A stretch of DNA of 64,000 nucleotides from Limnomonas spitsbergensis (GCA_037349105.1 JAYJMM010000028.1:2108001-2172000), one strand, 5' to 3'; shown: positions 11,501 through 25,400, counted from the first letter of the stretch. Notes: generated from the sequence alone by a model not told the origin. Translations and numbers: made by a program.

Positions 11501-14500
11501 TCGGTGAATGAAGTGGAAAGCCCTGGGGTGAAGTGGAAAGCCATGAGGTGAAGTGGAAAGCCCTGGGGTGAAGTGGAAAGCCATGGGGTGAATGAACAGC
11601 CCTGGGTGAATGAAGTGGAAAACCCTGGGGTGAAGTGGAAAGCCGTGAGGGGAAGCGGAAAGCCCTGGGGTAAAGTAGAAAACCATGATGTTAAGTGGAA
11701 AGCCCTGGGGTGAAGTGAGTGGAAAGCCATGGGGTGAAGTGGAAAGCCCTGGGGTGAAGTGGAAAGCCATGAGGTGAAGTGGAAAGCCATGAGGTGAAGT
11801 GGAAAGCCCTGGGGTGAAGTGGAAAGCCATGGGGTGAAGTGAACAGCCCTGGGTGAATAAAGTGGAAAGCCCTGGGGTGAAGTGGAAAGCCACGAGGTGA
11901 AGTGGAAAGCCCTGGGTGAATGATGTGGAAAGCCATGAGGTGAAGTGGATAGCCCTGGGGTGAAGTGAGTGGAAAGCCATGGGGTGAAGTGGAAAGCCAT
12001 GAGGTGAAGTGGAAAGCCATGAGGTGAAGTGGAAATCCATGAGGTGAAGTGGAAAGCCCATGGGTGAAGTGGAAGGCCCTGGGGTGAAGTGGAAAGCCAT
12101 GGGGTGAAGTGACAGGCCCTCGGTGAATGAAGTGGAAAGCCCTGGGGTGAAGTGGAAAGCCATGAGGTGAAGTGGAAAGCCCTGGGGTGAAGTGGAAAGC
12201 CCTGGGGTGAAGTGAACAGCCCTGGGTGAATGAAGTGGAAAGCCCTGGGGTGAAGTGGAAAGCCATGAGGTGATGTGGAAAGCCCTGGGGTGAAGTGGAA
12301 AGCTGTGAGGTGAAGCGGAAAGCCCTGGGGTAAAGTGGAAAGCCATGATGTTAAGTGGAAAGTCCTGGGGTGAAGTGAGTGGAAAGCCATGGGGTGAAGT
12401 GGAAAGCCCTGGGGTGAAGTGGAAAGCCATGAGGTGAAGTGGAAAGCCATGAGGTGAAGTGGAAAGCCCATGGGTGAAGTGGAAAGCCCTGGGGTGAAGT
12501 GAAAAGCCATGGGGTGAAGTGAACAGCCCTCGGTGAATGAAGTGGAAAGCCCTGGGGTGAAGTGGAAAGCCATGAGGTGAAGTGGAAAGCCCTGGGGTGA
12601 AGTGGAAAGCCATGAGGTGAAGTGGAAAGCCATGAGGTGAAGTGAGTGGAAAGCCATGGGGTGAAGTGGAAAGCCCTGGTGTGAAGTGGAAAGCCATGAG
12701 GTGAAGTGGAAAGCCATGAGGTGAAGTGAAAAGCCCTGGGTTGAAGTGGAAAGCCATGGGGTGAAGTGAACAGCCCTGGGTGAATGAAGTGGAAAGCCCT
12801 GGGGTGAAGTGGAAAGCCATGAGGTGATGTGGAAAGCCCTGGGGTGAAGTGGAAAGCTGTGAGGTGAAGCGGAAAGCCCTGGGGTAAAGTGGAAAGCCAT
12901 GATGTTAAGTGGAAAGTCCTGGGGTGAAGTGAGTGGAAAGCCATGGGGTGAAGTGGAAAGCCCTGGGGTGAAGTGGAAAGCCATGAGGTGAAGTGGAAAG
13001 CCATGAGGTGAAGTGGAAAGCCATGGGGTGAAGTGGAAAGCCGTGAGGTGAAGCGGAAAGCCCTGGGGTAAAGTGGAAAGCCATGATGTTAAGTGGAAAG
13101 CCCTGGGGTGAAGTGAGTGGAAAGCCATGGGGTGAAGTGGAAAGCCCTGGTGTGAAGTGGAAAGCCATGAGGTGAAGTGGAAAGCCATGAGGTGAAGTGG
13201 AAAGCCCTGGGGTGAAGTGGAAAGCCATGGGGTGAAGTGAACAGCCCTGGGTGAATGAAGTGGAAAGCCCTGGGGTGAAGTGGAAAGCCATGAGGTGAAG
13301 TGGAAAGCCCTGGGGTGAAGTGGAAAGCCGTGAGGTGAAGCGGAAAGCCCTGGGTGAATGAAGTGGAAAGCCATGATGTGAAGTGGAAAGCCCTGGTGTG
13401 AAGTGAGTGGAAAGCCATGGGGTGAAGTGGAAAGCCATGAGGTGAAGTGGAAAGCCATGAGGTGAAGTGGAAATCCATGAGGTGAAGTGGAAAGCCCATG
13501 GGTGAAGTGGAAGGCCCTGGGGTGAAGTGGAAAGCCATGGGGTGAAGTGACAGGCCTTCGGTGAATGAAGTGGAAAGCCCTGGGGTGAAGTGGAAAGCCA
13601 TGAGGTGAAGTGGAAAGCCTTGGGGTGAAGTGGAAAGCCATGGGGTGAAGTGAACAGCCCTGGGTGAATGAAGTGGAAAGCCCTGGTGTGAAGTGGAAAG
13701 CCATGAGGTGAAGTGGAAAGCCATGGGGTGAAGTGGAAAGCCGTGAGGTGAAGCGGAAAGCCCTGGGGTAAAGTGGAAAGCCATGATGTTAAGTGGAAAG
13801 TCCTGGGGTGAAGTGAGTGGAAAGCCATGGGGTGAAGTGGAAAGCCCTGGGGTGAAGTGGAAAGCCATGAGGTGAAGTGGAAAGCCATGAGGTGAAGTGA
13901 AAAGCCCATGGGTGAAGTGGAAAGCCCTGGGGTGAAGTGAATTGCCATGGGGTGAAGTGAACAGCCCTCGGTGAATGAAGTGGAAAGCCCTCGGGTGAAG
14001 TGGAAAGCCATGAGGTGAAGTGGAAAGCCCTGGGGTGAAGTGGAAAGCCATGGGGTGAATGAACAGCCCTGGGTGAATGAAGTGGAAAACCCTGGGGTGA
14101 AGTGGAAAGCCGTGAGGTGAAGCGGAAAGCCCTGGGGTAAAGTAGAAAACCATGATGTTAAGTGGAAAGCCCTGGGGTGAAGTGAGTGGAAAGCCATGGG
14201 GTGAAGTGGAAAGCCCTGGGGTGAAGTGGAAAGCCATGAGGTGAAGTGGAAAGCCCTGGGGTGAAGTGGAAAGCCATGGGGTGAAGTGAACAGCCCTGGG
14301 TGAATGAAGTGGAAAGCCCTGGGGTGAAGTGGAAAGCCATGAGGTGAAGTGGAAAGCCCTGGGGTGAAGTGGAAAGCCGAGAGGTGAAGCGGAAAGCCCT
14401 GGGTGAATGGAGTGGAAAGCCATGAGGTGAAGTGGAAAGCCCTGGGGTGAAGTGAGTGGAAAGCCATGGGGTGAAGTGGAAAGCCATGAGGTGAAGTGGA

Positions 14501-17098
14501 AAGCCATGAGGTGAAGTGGAAATCCATGAGGTGAAGTGGAAAGCCCATGGGTGAAGTGGAAGGCCCTGGGGTGAAGTGAAAAGCCATGGGGTGAAGTGAA
14601 CAGCCCTGGGTGAATGAAGTGGAAAGCCCTGGGGTGAAGTGGAAAGCCATGAGGTGAAGTGGAAAGCCCTGGGGTGAAGTGGAAAGCCATGGGGTGAAGT
14701 GAACAGCCCTGGGTGAATGAAGTGGAAAGCCCTGGGGTGAAGTGGAAAGCCATGAGGTGAAGTGGAAAGCCCTGGGGTGAAGTGGAAAGCCGTGAGGTGA
14801 AGCGGAAAGCCCTGGGGTAAAGTGGAAAGCCATGATGTTAAGTGGAAAGTCCTGGGGTGAAGTGAGTGGAAAGCCATGGGGTGAAGTGGAAAGCCCTGGG
14901 GTGAAGTGGAAAGCCATGAGGTGAAGTGGAAAGCCCATGGGTGAAGTGGAAAGCCCTGGGGTGAAGTGAAAAGCCATGGGGTGAAGTGAACAGCCCTCGG
15001 TGAATGAAGTGGAAAGCCCTGGGGTGAAGTGGAAAGCCATGAGGTGAAGTGGAAAGCCCTGGGGTGAAGTGGAAAGCCATAGGGTGAATGAACAGCCCTG
15101 GGTGAATGAAGTGGAAAACCCTGGGGTGAAGTGGAAAGCCGTCAGGTGAAGCGGAAAGCCCTGGGGTAAAGTAGAAAACCATGATGTTAAGTGGAAAGCC
15201 CTGGGGTGAAGTGAGTGGAAAGCCATGGGGTGAAGAGGAAAGCCCTGGGGTGAAGTGGAAAGCCATGAGGTAAAGTGGAAAGCCATGATGTTAAGTGGAA
15301 AGTCCTGGGGTGAAGTGAGTGGAAAGCCATGGGGTGAAGTGGAAAGCCCTAGGGTGAAATGGAAAGCCATGAGGTGAAGTGGAAAGCCATGAGGTGAAGT
15401 GGAAAGCCCATGGGTGAAGTGGAAAGCCCTGGGGTGAAGTGAAAAGCCATGGGGTGAAGTGAACAGCCCTCGGTGAATGAAGTGGAAAGCCCTGGGGTGA
15501 AGTGGAAAGCCATGAGGTGAAGTGGAAAGCCCTGGGGTGAAGTGGAAAGCCATGGGGTGAATGAACAGCCCTGGGTGAATGAAGTGGAAAACCCTGGGGT
15601 GAAGTGGAAAGCCGTGAGGTGAAGCGGAAAGCCCTAGGGTAAAGTAGAAAACCATGATGTTAAGTGGAAAGCCCTGGGGTGAAGTGAGTGGAAAGCCATG
15701 GGGTGAAGTGGAAAGCCCTGGGGTGAAGTGGAAAGCCATGAGGTGAAGTGGAAAGCCATGAGGTGAAGTGGAAAGCCCTGGGGTGAAGTGGAAAGCCATG
15801 GGGTGAAGTGAACAGCCCTGGGTGAATGAAGTGGAAAGCCCTGGGGTGAAGTGGAAAGCCATGAGGTGAAGTGGAAAGCCCTGGGGTGAAGTGGAAAGCC
15901 GTGAGGTGAAGCGGAAAGCCCTGGGTGAATGAAGTGGAAAGCCATGAGGTGAAGTGGAAAGCCCTGGGGTGAAGTGAGTGGAAAGCCATGGGGTGAAGTG
16001 GAAAGCCATGAGGTGAAGTGGAAAGCCATAAGGTGAAGTGGAAATCCATGAGGTGAAGTGGAAAGCCCATGGGTGAAGTGGAAGGCCCTGGGGTGAAGTG
16101 GAAAGCCCTGGGGTGAAGTGACAGGCCCTCGGTGAATGAAGTGGAAAGCCCTGGGGTGAAGTGGAAAGCCATGAGGTGAAGTGGAAAGCCCTGGGGTGAA
16201 GTGGAAAGCCATGGGGTGAAGTGATCAGCCCTGGGTGAATGAAGTGGAAAGCCCTGGGGTGAAGTGGAAAGCCATGAGGTGAAGTGGAAAGCCCTGGGGT
16301 GAAGTGGAAAGCCGTGAGGTGAAGCGGAAAGCCCTGGGGTAAAGTGGAAAGCCATGATGTTAAGTGGAAAGTCCTGGGGTGAAGTGAGTGGAAAGCCATG
16401 GGGTGAAGTGGAAAGCCCTGGGGTGAAGTGGAAAGCCATGAGGTGAAGTGGAAAGCCCATGGGTGAAATGGAAAGCCCTGGGGTGAAGTGAAAAGCCATG
16501 GGGTGAAGTGAACAGCTCTGGGTGAATGAAGTGGAAAGCCCTGGGGTGAAGTGGAAAGCCATGAGGTGAAGTGGAAAGCCCTGGGGTGAAGTGGAAAGCC
16601 ATGGGGTGAAGTGAACAGCCCTGGGTGAATGAAGTGGAAAGCCCTGGGGTGAAGTGGAAAGCCATGAGGTGAAGTGGAAAGCCCTGGGGTGAAGTGGAAA
16701 GCCGTGAGGTGAAGCGGAAAGCCCTGGGGTAAAGTGGAAAGCCATGATGTTAAGTGGAAAGTCCTGGGGTGAAGTGAGTGGAAAGCCATGGGGTGAAGTG
16801 GAAAGCCCTGGGGTGAAGTGGAAAGCCATGAGGTGAAGTGGAAAGCCCATGGGTGAAGTGGAAAGCCCTGGGGTGAAGTGAAAAGCCATGGGGTGAAGTG
16901 AACAGCCCTCGGTGAATGAAGTGGAAAGCCCTGGGGTGAAGTGGAAAGCCATGAGGTGAAGTGGAAAGCCCTGGGGTGAAGTGGAAAGCCATGGGGTGAA
17001 TGAACAGCCCTGGGTGAATGAAGTGGAAAACCCTGGGGTGAAGTGGAAAGCCGTGAGGTGAAGCGGAAAGCCCTGGGGTAAAGTAGAAAACCATGATG
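8528..17098 (+). repeat. Higher-order unit U2, 8571 bp, longest unit
   Basis: Spacings are 659, 369, 660, 1106, 369, 660, 554, 184, 700, 369, 680, 349, 104, 369, 700, 390, 349. It is the fullest unit in the window and contains the 554-184 pair otherwise seen only in U0. The 369-660 pair occurs twice (from 9187 and from 11322), which suggests an internal duplication. Its last 5091 bases, from 12008, match U0. A near-duplicate of about 200 bp lies at 10296-10480 and 10480-10660 inside the 1106 block, marked by repeated gtgaactgg. TGATCA is at 16222. Confidence 0.88.
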
Positions 17099-20000
17099 TT
17101 AAGTGGAAAGCCCTGGGGTGAAGTGAGTGGAAAGCCATGGGGTGAAGTGGAAAGCCCTGGGGTGAAGTGGAAAGCCATGAGGTGAAGTGGAAAGCCATGA
17201 GGTGAAGTGGAAAGCCCTGGGGTGAATTGGAAAGCCATGGGGTGAAGTGAACAGCCCTGGGTGAATGAAGTGGAAAGCCCTGGGGTGAAGTGGAAAGCCA
17301 TGAGGTGAAGTGAAGGCCCTGGGGTGAAGTGGAAAGCCGTGAGGTGAAGCGGAAAGCCCTGGGTGAATGAAGTGGAAAGCCATGAGGTGAAGTGGAAAGC
17401 CCTGGGGTGAAGTGAGTGGAAAGCCATGGGGTGAAGTGGAAAGCCATGAGGTGAAGTGGAAAGCCATAAGGTGAAGTGGAAATCCATGAGGTGAAGTGGA
17501 AAGCCCATGGGTGAAGTGGAAGGCCCTGGGGTGAAGTGGAAAGCCATGGGGTGAAGTGACAGGCCCTCGGTGAATGAAGTGGAAAGCCCTGGGGTGAAGT
17601 GGAAAGTCATGAGGTGAAGTGGAAAGCCCTGGGGTGAAGTGGAAAGCCATGGGGTGAAGTGAACAGCCCTGGGTGAATGAAGTGGAAAGCCCTGGGGTGA
17701 AGTGGAAAGCCGTGAGGTGAAGCGGAAAGCCCTGGGGTAAAGTGGAAAGCCATGATGTTAAGTGGAAAGTCCTGGGGTGAAGTGAGTGGAAAGCCATGGG
17801 GTGAAGTGGAAAGCCCATGGGTGAAGTGGAAAGCCATGAGGTGAAGTGGAAAGCCATGAGGTGAAGTGGAAAGCCCATGGGTGAAGTGGAAAGCCCTGGG
17901 GTGAAGTGAAAAGCCATGGGGTGAAGTGAACAGCCCTCGGTGAATGAAGTGGAAAGCCCTGGGGTGAAGTGGAAAGCCATGAGGTGAAGTGGAAAGCCCT
18001 GGGGTGAAGTGGAAAGCCATGGGGTGAATGAACAGCCCTGGGTGAATGAAGTGGAAAACCCTGGGGTGAAGTGGAAAGCCGTGAGGGGAAGCGGAAAGCC
18101 CTGGGGTAAAGTAGAAAACCATGATGTTAAGTGGAAAGCCCTGGGGTGAAGTGAGTGGAAAGCCATGGGGTGAAGTGGAAAGCCCTGGGGTGAAGTGGAA
18201 AGCCATGAGGTGAAGTGGAAAGCCATGAGGTGAAGTGGAAAGCCCTGGGGTGAAGTGGAAAGCCATGGGGTGAAGTGAACAGCCCTGGGTGAATGAAGTG
18301 GAAAGCCCTGGGGTGAAGTGGAAAGCCACGAGGTGAAGTGGAAAGCCCTGGGTGAATGAAGTGGAAAGCCATGAGGTGAAGTGGATAGCCCTGGGGTGAA
18401 GTGAGTGGAAAGCCATGGGGTGAAATGGAAAGCCATGAGGTGAAGTGGAAAGCCATGAGGTGAAGTGGAAATCCATGAGGTGAAGTGGAAAGCCCATGGG
18501 TGAAGTGGAAGGCCCTGGGGTGAAGTGGAAAGCCATGGGGTGAAGTGACAGGCCCTCGGTGAATGAAGTGGAAAGCCCTGGGGTGAAGTGGAAAGCCATG
18601 AGGTGAAGTGGAAAGCCCTGGGGTGAAGTGGAAAGCCATGGGGTGAAGTGAACAGCCCTGGGTGAATGAAGTGGAAAGCCCTGGGGTGAAGTGGAAAGCC
18701 ATGAGGTGATGTGGAAAGCCCTGGGGTGAAGTGGAAAGCTGTGAGGTGAAGCGGAAAGCCCTGGGGTAAAGTGGAAAGCCATGATGTTAAGTGGAAAGTC
18801 CTGGGGTGAAGTGAGTGGAAAGCCATGGGGTGAAGTGGAAAGCCCTGGGGTGAAGTGGAAAGCCATGAGGTGAACTGGAAAGCCATGAGGTGAAGTGGAA
18901 AGCCCATGGGTGAAGTGGAAAGCCCTGGGGTGAAGTGAAAAGCCATGGGGTGAAGTGAACAGCCCTCGGTGAATGAAGTGGAAAGCCCTGGGGTGAAGTG
19001 GAAAGCCATGAGGTGAAGTGGAAAGCCCTGGGGTGAAGTGGAAAGCCATGAGGTGAAGTGGAAAGCCATGAGGTGAAGTGGAAAGCCATGAGGTGAAGTG
19101 GAAAGCCCTGGGGTGAAGTGGAAAGCCATGGGGTGAAGTGAACAGCCCTGGGTGAATGAAGTGGAAAGCCCTGGGGTGAAGTGGAAAGCCATGAGGTGAA
19201 GTGGAAAGCCCTGGGGTGAAGTGGAAAGCCATGGGGTGAAGTGAACAGCCCTGGGTGAATGAAGTGGAAAGCCCTGGGGTGAAGTGGAAAGCCATGAGGT
19301 GAAGTGGAAAGCCCTGGGGTGAAGTGGAAAGCCGTGAGGTGAAGCGGAAAGCCCTGGGTGAATGAAGTGGAAAGCCATGATGTGAAGTGGAAAGCCCTGG
19401 GGTGAAGTGAGTGGAAAGCCATGGGGTGAAGTGGAAAGCCATGAGGTGAAGTGGAAAGCCATGAGGTGAAGTGGAAATCCATGAGGTGAAGTGGAAAGCC
19501 CATGGGTGAAGTGGAAGGCCCTGGGGTGAAGTGGAAAGCCATGGGGTGAAGTGACAGGCCTTCGGTGAATGAAGTGGAAAGCCCTGGGGTGAAATGGAAA
19601 GCCATGAGGTGAAGTGGAAAGCCCTGGGGTGAAGTGGAAAGCCATGGGGTGAAGTGAACAGCCCTGGGTGAATGAAGTGGAAAGCCCTGGGGTGAAGTGG
19701 AAAGCCATGAGGTGAAGTGGAAAGCCATGGGGTGAAGTGGAAAGCCGTGAGGTGAAGCGGAAAGCCCTGGGGTAAAGTGGAAAGCCATGATGTTAAGTGG
19801 AAAGTCCTGGGGTGAAGTGAGTGGAAAGCCATGGGGTGAAGTGGAAAGCCCTGGGGTGAAGTGGAAAGCCATGAGGTGAAGTGGAAAGCCATGAGGTGAA
19901 GTGAAAAGCCCATGGGTGAAGTGGAAAGCCCTGGGGTGAAGTGAATTACCATGGGGTGAAGTGAACAGCCCTCGGTGAATGAAGTGGAAAGCCCTCGGGT

Positions 20001-22445
20001 GAAGTGGAAAGCCATGAGGTGAAGTGGAAAGCCCTGGGGTGAAGTGGAAAGCCATGGGGTGAATGAACAGCCCTGGGTGAATGAAGTGGAAAACCCTGGG
20101 GTGAAGTGGAAAGCCGTGAGGTGAAGCGGAAAGCCCTGGGGTAAAGTAGAAAACCATGATGTTAAGTGGAAAGCCCTGGGGTGAAGTGAGTGGAAAGCCA
20201 TGGGGTGAAGTGGAAAGCCCTGGGGTGAAGTGGAAAGCCATGAGGTGAAGTGGAAAGCCCTGGGGTGAAGTGGAAAGCCATGGGGTGAAGTGAACAGCCC
20301 TGGGTGAATGAAGTGGAAAGCCCTGGGGTGAAGTGAACAGCCCTCGGTGAATGAAGTGGAAAGCCCTGGGGTGAAGTGGAAAGCCATGAGGTGAAGTGGA
20401 AAGCCCTGGGGTGAAGTGGAAAGCCATGGGGTGAATGAACAGCCCTGGGTGAATGAAGTGGAAAACCCTGGGGTGAAGTGGAAAGCCGTGAGGTGAAGCG
20501 GAAAGCCCTGGGGTAAAGTAGAAAACCATGATGTTAAGTGGAAAGCCCTGGGGTGAAGTGAGTGGAAAGCCATGGGGTGAAGTGGAAAGCCCTGGGGTGA
20601 AGTGGAAAGCCATGAGGTAAAGTGGAAAGCCATGATGTTAAGTGGAATGTCCTGGGGTGAAGTGAGTGGAAAGCCATGGGGTGAAGTGGAAAGCCCTAGG
20701 GTGAAGTGGAAAGCCATGAGGTGAAGTGGAAAGCCATGAGGTGAAGTGGAAAGCCCATGGGTGAAGTGGAAAGCCCTGGGGTGAAGTGAAAAGCCATGGG
20801 GTGAAGTGAACAGCCCTCGGTGAATGAAGTGGAAAGCCCTGGGGTGAAGTGGAAAGCCATGAGGTGAAGTGGAAAGCCCTGGGGTGAAGTGGAAAGCCAT
20901 GGGGTGAATGAACAGCCCTGGGTGAATGAAGTGGAAAACCCTGGGGTGTAGTGGAAAGCCGTGAGGTGAAGCGGAAAGCCCTAGGGTAAAGTAGAAAACC
21001 ATGATGTTAAGTGGAAAGCCCTGGGGTGAAGTGAGTGGAAAGCCATGGGGTGAAGTGGAAAGCCCTGGGGTGAAGTGGAAAGCCATGAGGTGAAGTGGAA
21101 AGCCATGAGGTGAAGTGGAAAGCCCTGGGGTGAAGTGGAAAGCCATGGGGTGAAGTGAACAGCCCTGGGTGAATGAAGTGGAAAGCCCTGGGGTGAAGTG
21201 GAAAGCCATGAGGTGAAGTGGAAAGCCCTGGGGTGAAGTGGAAAGCCGTGAGGTGAAGCGGAAAGCCCTGGGTGAATGAAGTGGAAAGCCATGAGGTGAA
21301 GTGGAAAGCCCTGGGGTGAAGTGAGTGGAAAGCCATGGGGTGAAGTGGAAAGCCATGAGGTGAAGTGGAAAGCCATAAGGTGAAGTGGAAATCCATGAGG
21401 TGAAGTGGAAAGCCCATGGGTGAAGTGGAAGGCCCTGGGGTGAAGTGGAAAGCCATGGGGTGAAGTGACAGGCCCTCGGTGAATGAAGTGGAAAGCCCTG
21501 GGGTGAAGTGGAAAGCCATGAGGTGAAGTGGAAAGCCCTGGGGTGAAGTGGAAAGCCATGGGGTGAAGTGATCAGCCCTGGGTGAATGAAGTGGAAAGCC
21601 CTGGGGTGAAGTGGAAAGCCATGAGGTGAAGTGGAAAGCCCTGGGGTGAAGTGGAAAGCCGTGAGGTGAAGCGGAAAGCCCTGGGGTAAAGTGGAAAGCC
21701 ATGATGTTAAGTGGAAAGTCCTGGGGTGAAGTGAGTGGAAAGCCATGGGGTGAAGTGGAAAGCCCTGGGGTGAAGTGGAAAGCCATGAGGTGAAGTGGAA
21801 AGCCCATGGGTGAAATGGAAAGCCCTGGGGTGAAGTGAAAAGCCATGGGGTGAAGTGAACAGCTCTGGGTGAATGAAGTGGAAAGCCCTGGGGTGAAGTG
21901 GAAAGCCATGAGGTGAAGTGGAAAGCCCTGGGGTGAAGTGGAAAGCCATGGGGTGAAGTGAACAGCCCTGGGTGAATGAAGTGGAAAGCCCTGGGGTGAA
22001 GTGGAAAGCCATGAGGTGAAGTGGAAAGCCCTGGGGTGAAGTGGAAAGCCGTGAGGTGAAGCGGAAAGCCATGGGGTAAAGTGGAAAGCCATGATGTTAA
22101 GTGGAAAGTCCTGGGGTGAAGTGAGTGGAAAGCCATGGGGTGAAGTGGAAAGCCCTGGGGTGAAGTGGAAAGCCATGAGGTGAAGTGGAAAGCCCATGGG
22201 TGAAGTGGAAAGCCCTGGGGTGAAGTGAAAAGCCATGGGGTGAAGTGAACAGCCCTCGGTGAATGAAGTGGAAAGCCCTGGGGTGAAGTGGAAAGCCATG
22301 AGGTGAAGTGGAAAGCCCTGGGGTGAAGTGGAAAGCCATGGGGTGAATGAACAGCCCTGGGTGAATGAAGTGGAAAACCCTGGGGTGCAGTGGAAAGCCG
22401 TGAGGTGAAGCGGAAAGCCCTGGGGTAAAGTAGAAAACCATGATG
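17099..22445 (+). repeat. Higher-order unit U3, 5347 bp
   Basis: Spacings are 659, 369, 660, 1006, 369, 372, 104, 369, 700, 390, 349. The 372 bp block (20162-20533) starts as alpha (ttaagtggaaagccc) but ends as gamma (ccctcggtgaatga, then gtagaaaacc), so beta and half of its flanks are gone relative to the 680-349 pair of U5, U7, U8 and U10. The junction lies near 20320-20340, where a ctggggtga monomer precedes aacagccctcgg instead of the usual catggggtga. TGATCA is at 21569. A private base change makes attacc at 19947. Confidence 0.88.
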
Positions 22446-25400
22446 TTAAGTGGAAAGCCCTGGGGTGAAGTGAGTGGAAAGCCATGGGGTGAAGTGGAAA
22501 GCCCTGGGGTGAAGTGGAAAGCCATGAGGTGAAGTGGAAAGCCATGAGGTGAAGTGGAAAGCCCTGGGGTGAATTGGAAAGCCATGGGGTGAAGTGAACA
22601 GCCCTGGGTGAATGAAGTGGAAAGCCCTGGGGTGAAGTGGAAAGCCATGAGGTGAAGTGAAGGCCCTGGGGTGAAGTGGAAAGCCGTGAGGTGAAGCGGA
22701 AAGCCCTGGGTGAATGAAGTGGAAAGCCATGAGGTGAAGTGGAAAGCCCTGGGGTGAAGTGAGTGGAAAGCCATGGGGTGAAGTGGAAAGCCATGAGGTG
22801 AAGTGGAAAGCCATAAGGTGAAGTGGAAATCCATGAGGTGAAGTGGAAAGCCCATGGGTGAAGTGGAAGGCCCTGGGGTGAAGTGGAAAGCCATGGGGTG
22901 AAGTGACAGGCCCTCGGTGAATGAAGTGGAAAGCCCTGGGGTGAAGTGGAAAGTCATGAGGTGAAGTGGAAAGCCCTGGGGTGAAGTGGAAAGCCATGGG
23001 GTGAAGTGAACAGCCCTGGGTGAATGAAGTGGAAAGCCCTGGGGTGAAGTGGAAAGCCGTGAGGTGAAGCGGAAAGCCCTGGGGTAAAGTGGAAAGCCAT
23101 GATGTTAAGTGGAAAGTCCTGGGGTGAAGTGAGTGGAAAGCCATGGGGTGAAGTGGAAAGCCCATGGGTGAAGTGGAAAGCCATGAGGTGAAGTGGAAAG
23201 CCATGAGGTGAAGTGGAAAGCCCATGGGTGAAGTGGAAAGCCCTGGGGTGAAGTGAAAAGCCATGGGGTGAAGTGAACAGCCCTCGGTGAATGAAGTGGA
23301 AAGCCCTGGGGTGAAGTGGAAAGCCATGAGGTGAAGTGGAAAGCCCTGGGGTGAAGTGGAAAGCCATGGGGTGAATGAACAGCCCTGGGTGAATGAAGTG
23401 GAAAACCCTGGGGTGAAGTGGAAAGCCGTGAGGGGAAGCGGAAAGCCCTGGGGTAAAGTAGAAAACCATGATGTTAAGTGGAAAGCCCTGGGGTGAAGTG
23501 AGTGGAAAGCCATGGGGTAAAGTGGAAAGCCCTGGGGTGAAGTGGAAAGCCATGAGGTGAAGTGGAAAGCCATGAGGTGAAGTGGAAAGCCCTGGGGTGA
23601 AGTGGAAAGCCATGGGGTGAAGTGAACAGCCCTGGGTGAATGAAGTGGAAAGCCCTGGGGTGAAGTGGAAAGCCACGAGGTGAAGTGGAAAGCCCTGGGT
23701 GAATGAAGTGGAAAGCCATGAGGTGAAGTGGATAGCCCTGGGGTGAAGTGAGTGGAAAGCCATGGGGTGAAGTGGAAAGCCATGAGGTGAAGTGGAAAGC
23801 CATGAGGTGAAGTGGAAATCCATGAGGTGAAGTGGAAAGCCCATGGGTGAAGTGGAAGGCCCTGGGGTGAAGTGGAAAGCCATGGGGTGAAGTGACAGGC
23901 CCTCGGTGAATGAAGTGGAAAGCCCTGGGGTGAAGTGGAAAGCCATGAGGTGAAGTGGAAAGCCCTGGGGTGAAGTGGAAAGCCATGGGGTGAAGTGAAC
24001 AGCCCTGGGTGAATGAAGTGGAAAGCCCTGGGGTGAAGTGGAAAGCCATGAGGTGAAGTGGAAAGCCCTGGGGTGAAGTGGAAAGCCGTGAGGTGAAGCG
24101 GAAAGCCCTGGGTGAATGAAGTGGAAAGCCATGATGTGAAGTGGAAAGCCCTGGGGTGAAGTGAGTGGAAAGCCATGGGGTGAAGTGGAAAGCCATGAGG
24201 TGAAGTGGAAAGCCATGAGGTGAAGTGGAAATCCATGAGGTGAAGTGGAAAGCCCATGGGTGAAGTGGAAGGCCCTGGGGTGAAGTGGAAAGCCATGGGG
24301 TGAAGTGACAGGCCTTCGGTGAATGAAGTGGAAAGCCCTGGGGTGAAGTGGAAAGCCATGAGGTGAAGTGGAAAGCCCTGGGGTGAAGTGGAAAGCCATG
24401 GGGTGAAGTGAACAGCCCAGGGTGAATGAAGTGGAAAGCCCTGGGGTGAAGTGGAAAGCCATGAGGTGAAGTGGAAAGCCATGGGGTGAAGTGGAAAGCC
24501 GTGAGGTGAAGCGGAAAGCCCTGGGGTAAAGTGGAAAGCCATGATGTTAAGTGGAAAGTCCTGGGGTGAAGTGAGTGGAAAGCCATGGGGTGAAGTGGAA
24601 AGCCCTGGGGTGAAGTGGAAAGCCATGAGGTGAAGTGGAAAGCCATGAGGTGAAGTGAAAAGCCCATGGGTGAAGTGGAAAGCCCTGGGGTGAAGTGAAT
24701 TGCCATGGGGTGAAGTGAACAGCCCTCGGTGAATGAAGTGGAAAGCCCTCGGGTGAAGTGGAAAGCCATGAGGTGAAGTGGAAAGCCCTGGGGTGAAGTG
24801 GAAAGCCATGGGGTGAATGAACAGCCCTGGGTGAATGAAGTGGAAAACCCTGGGGTGAAGTGGAAAGCCGTGAGGTGAAGCGGAAAGCCCTGGGGTAAAG
24901 TAGAAAACCATGATGTTAAGTGGAAAGCCCTGGGGTGAAGTGAGTGGAAAGCCATGGGGTGAAGTGGAAAGCCCTGGGGTGAAGTGGAAAGCCATGAGGT
25001 GAAGTGGAAAGCCCTGGGGTGAAGTGGAAAGCCATGGGGTGAAGTGAACAGCCCTGGGTGAATGAAGTGGAAAGCCCTGGGGTGAAGTGAACAGCCCTCG
25101 GTGAATGAAGTGGAAAGCCCTGGGGTGAAGTGGAAAGCCATGAGGTGAAGTGGAAAGCCCTGGGGTGAAGTGGAAAGCCATGGGGTGAATGAACAGCCCT
25201 GGGTGAATGAAGTGGAAAACCCTGGGGTGAAGTGGAAAGCCGTGAGGTGAAGCGGAAAGCCCTGGGGTAAAGTAGAAAACCATGATGTTAAGTGGAAAGC
25301 CCTGGGGTGAAGTGAGTGGAAAGCCATGGGGTGAAGTGGAAAGCCCTGGGGTGAAGTGGAAAGCCATGAGGTAAAGTGGAAAGCCATGATGTTAAGTGGA

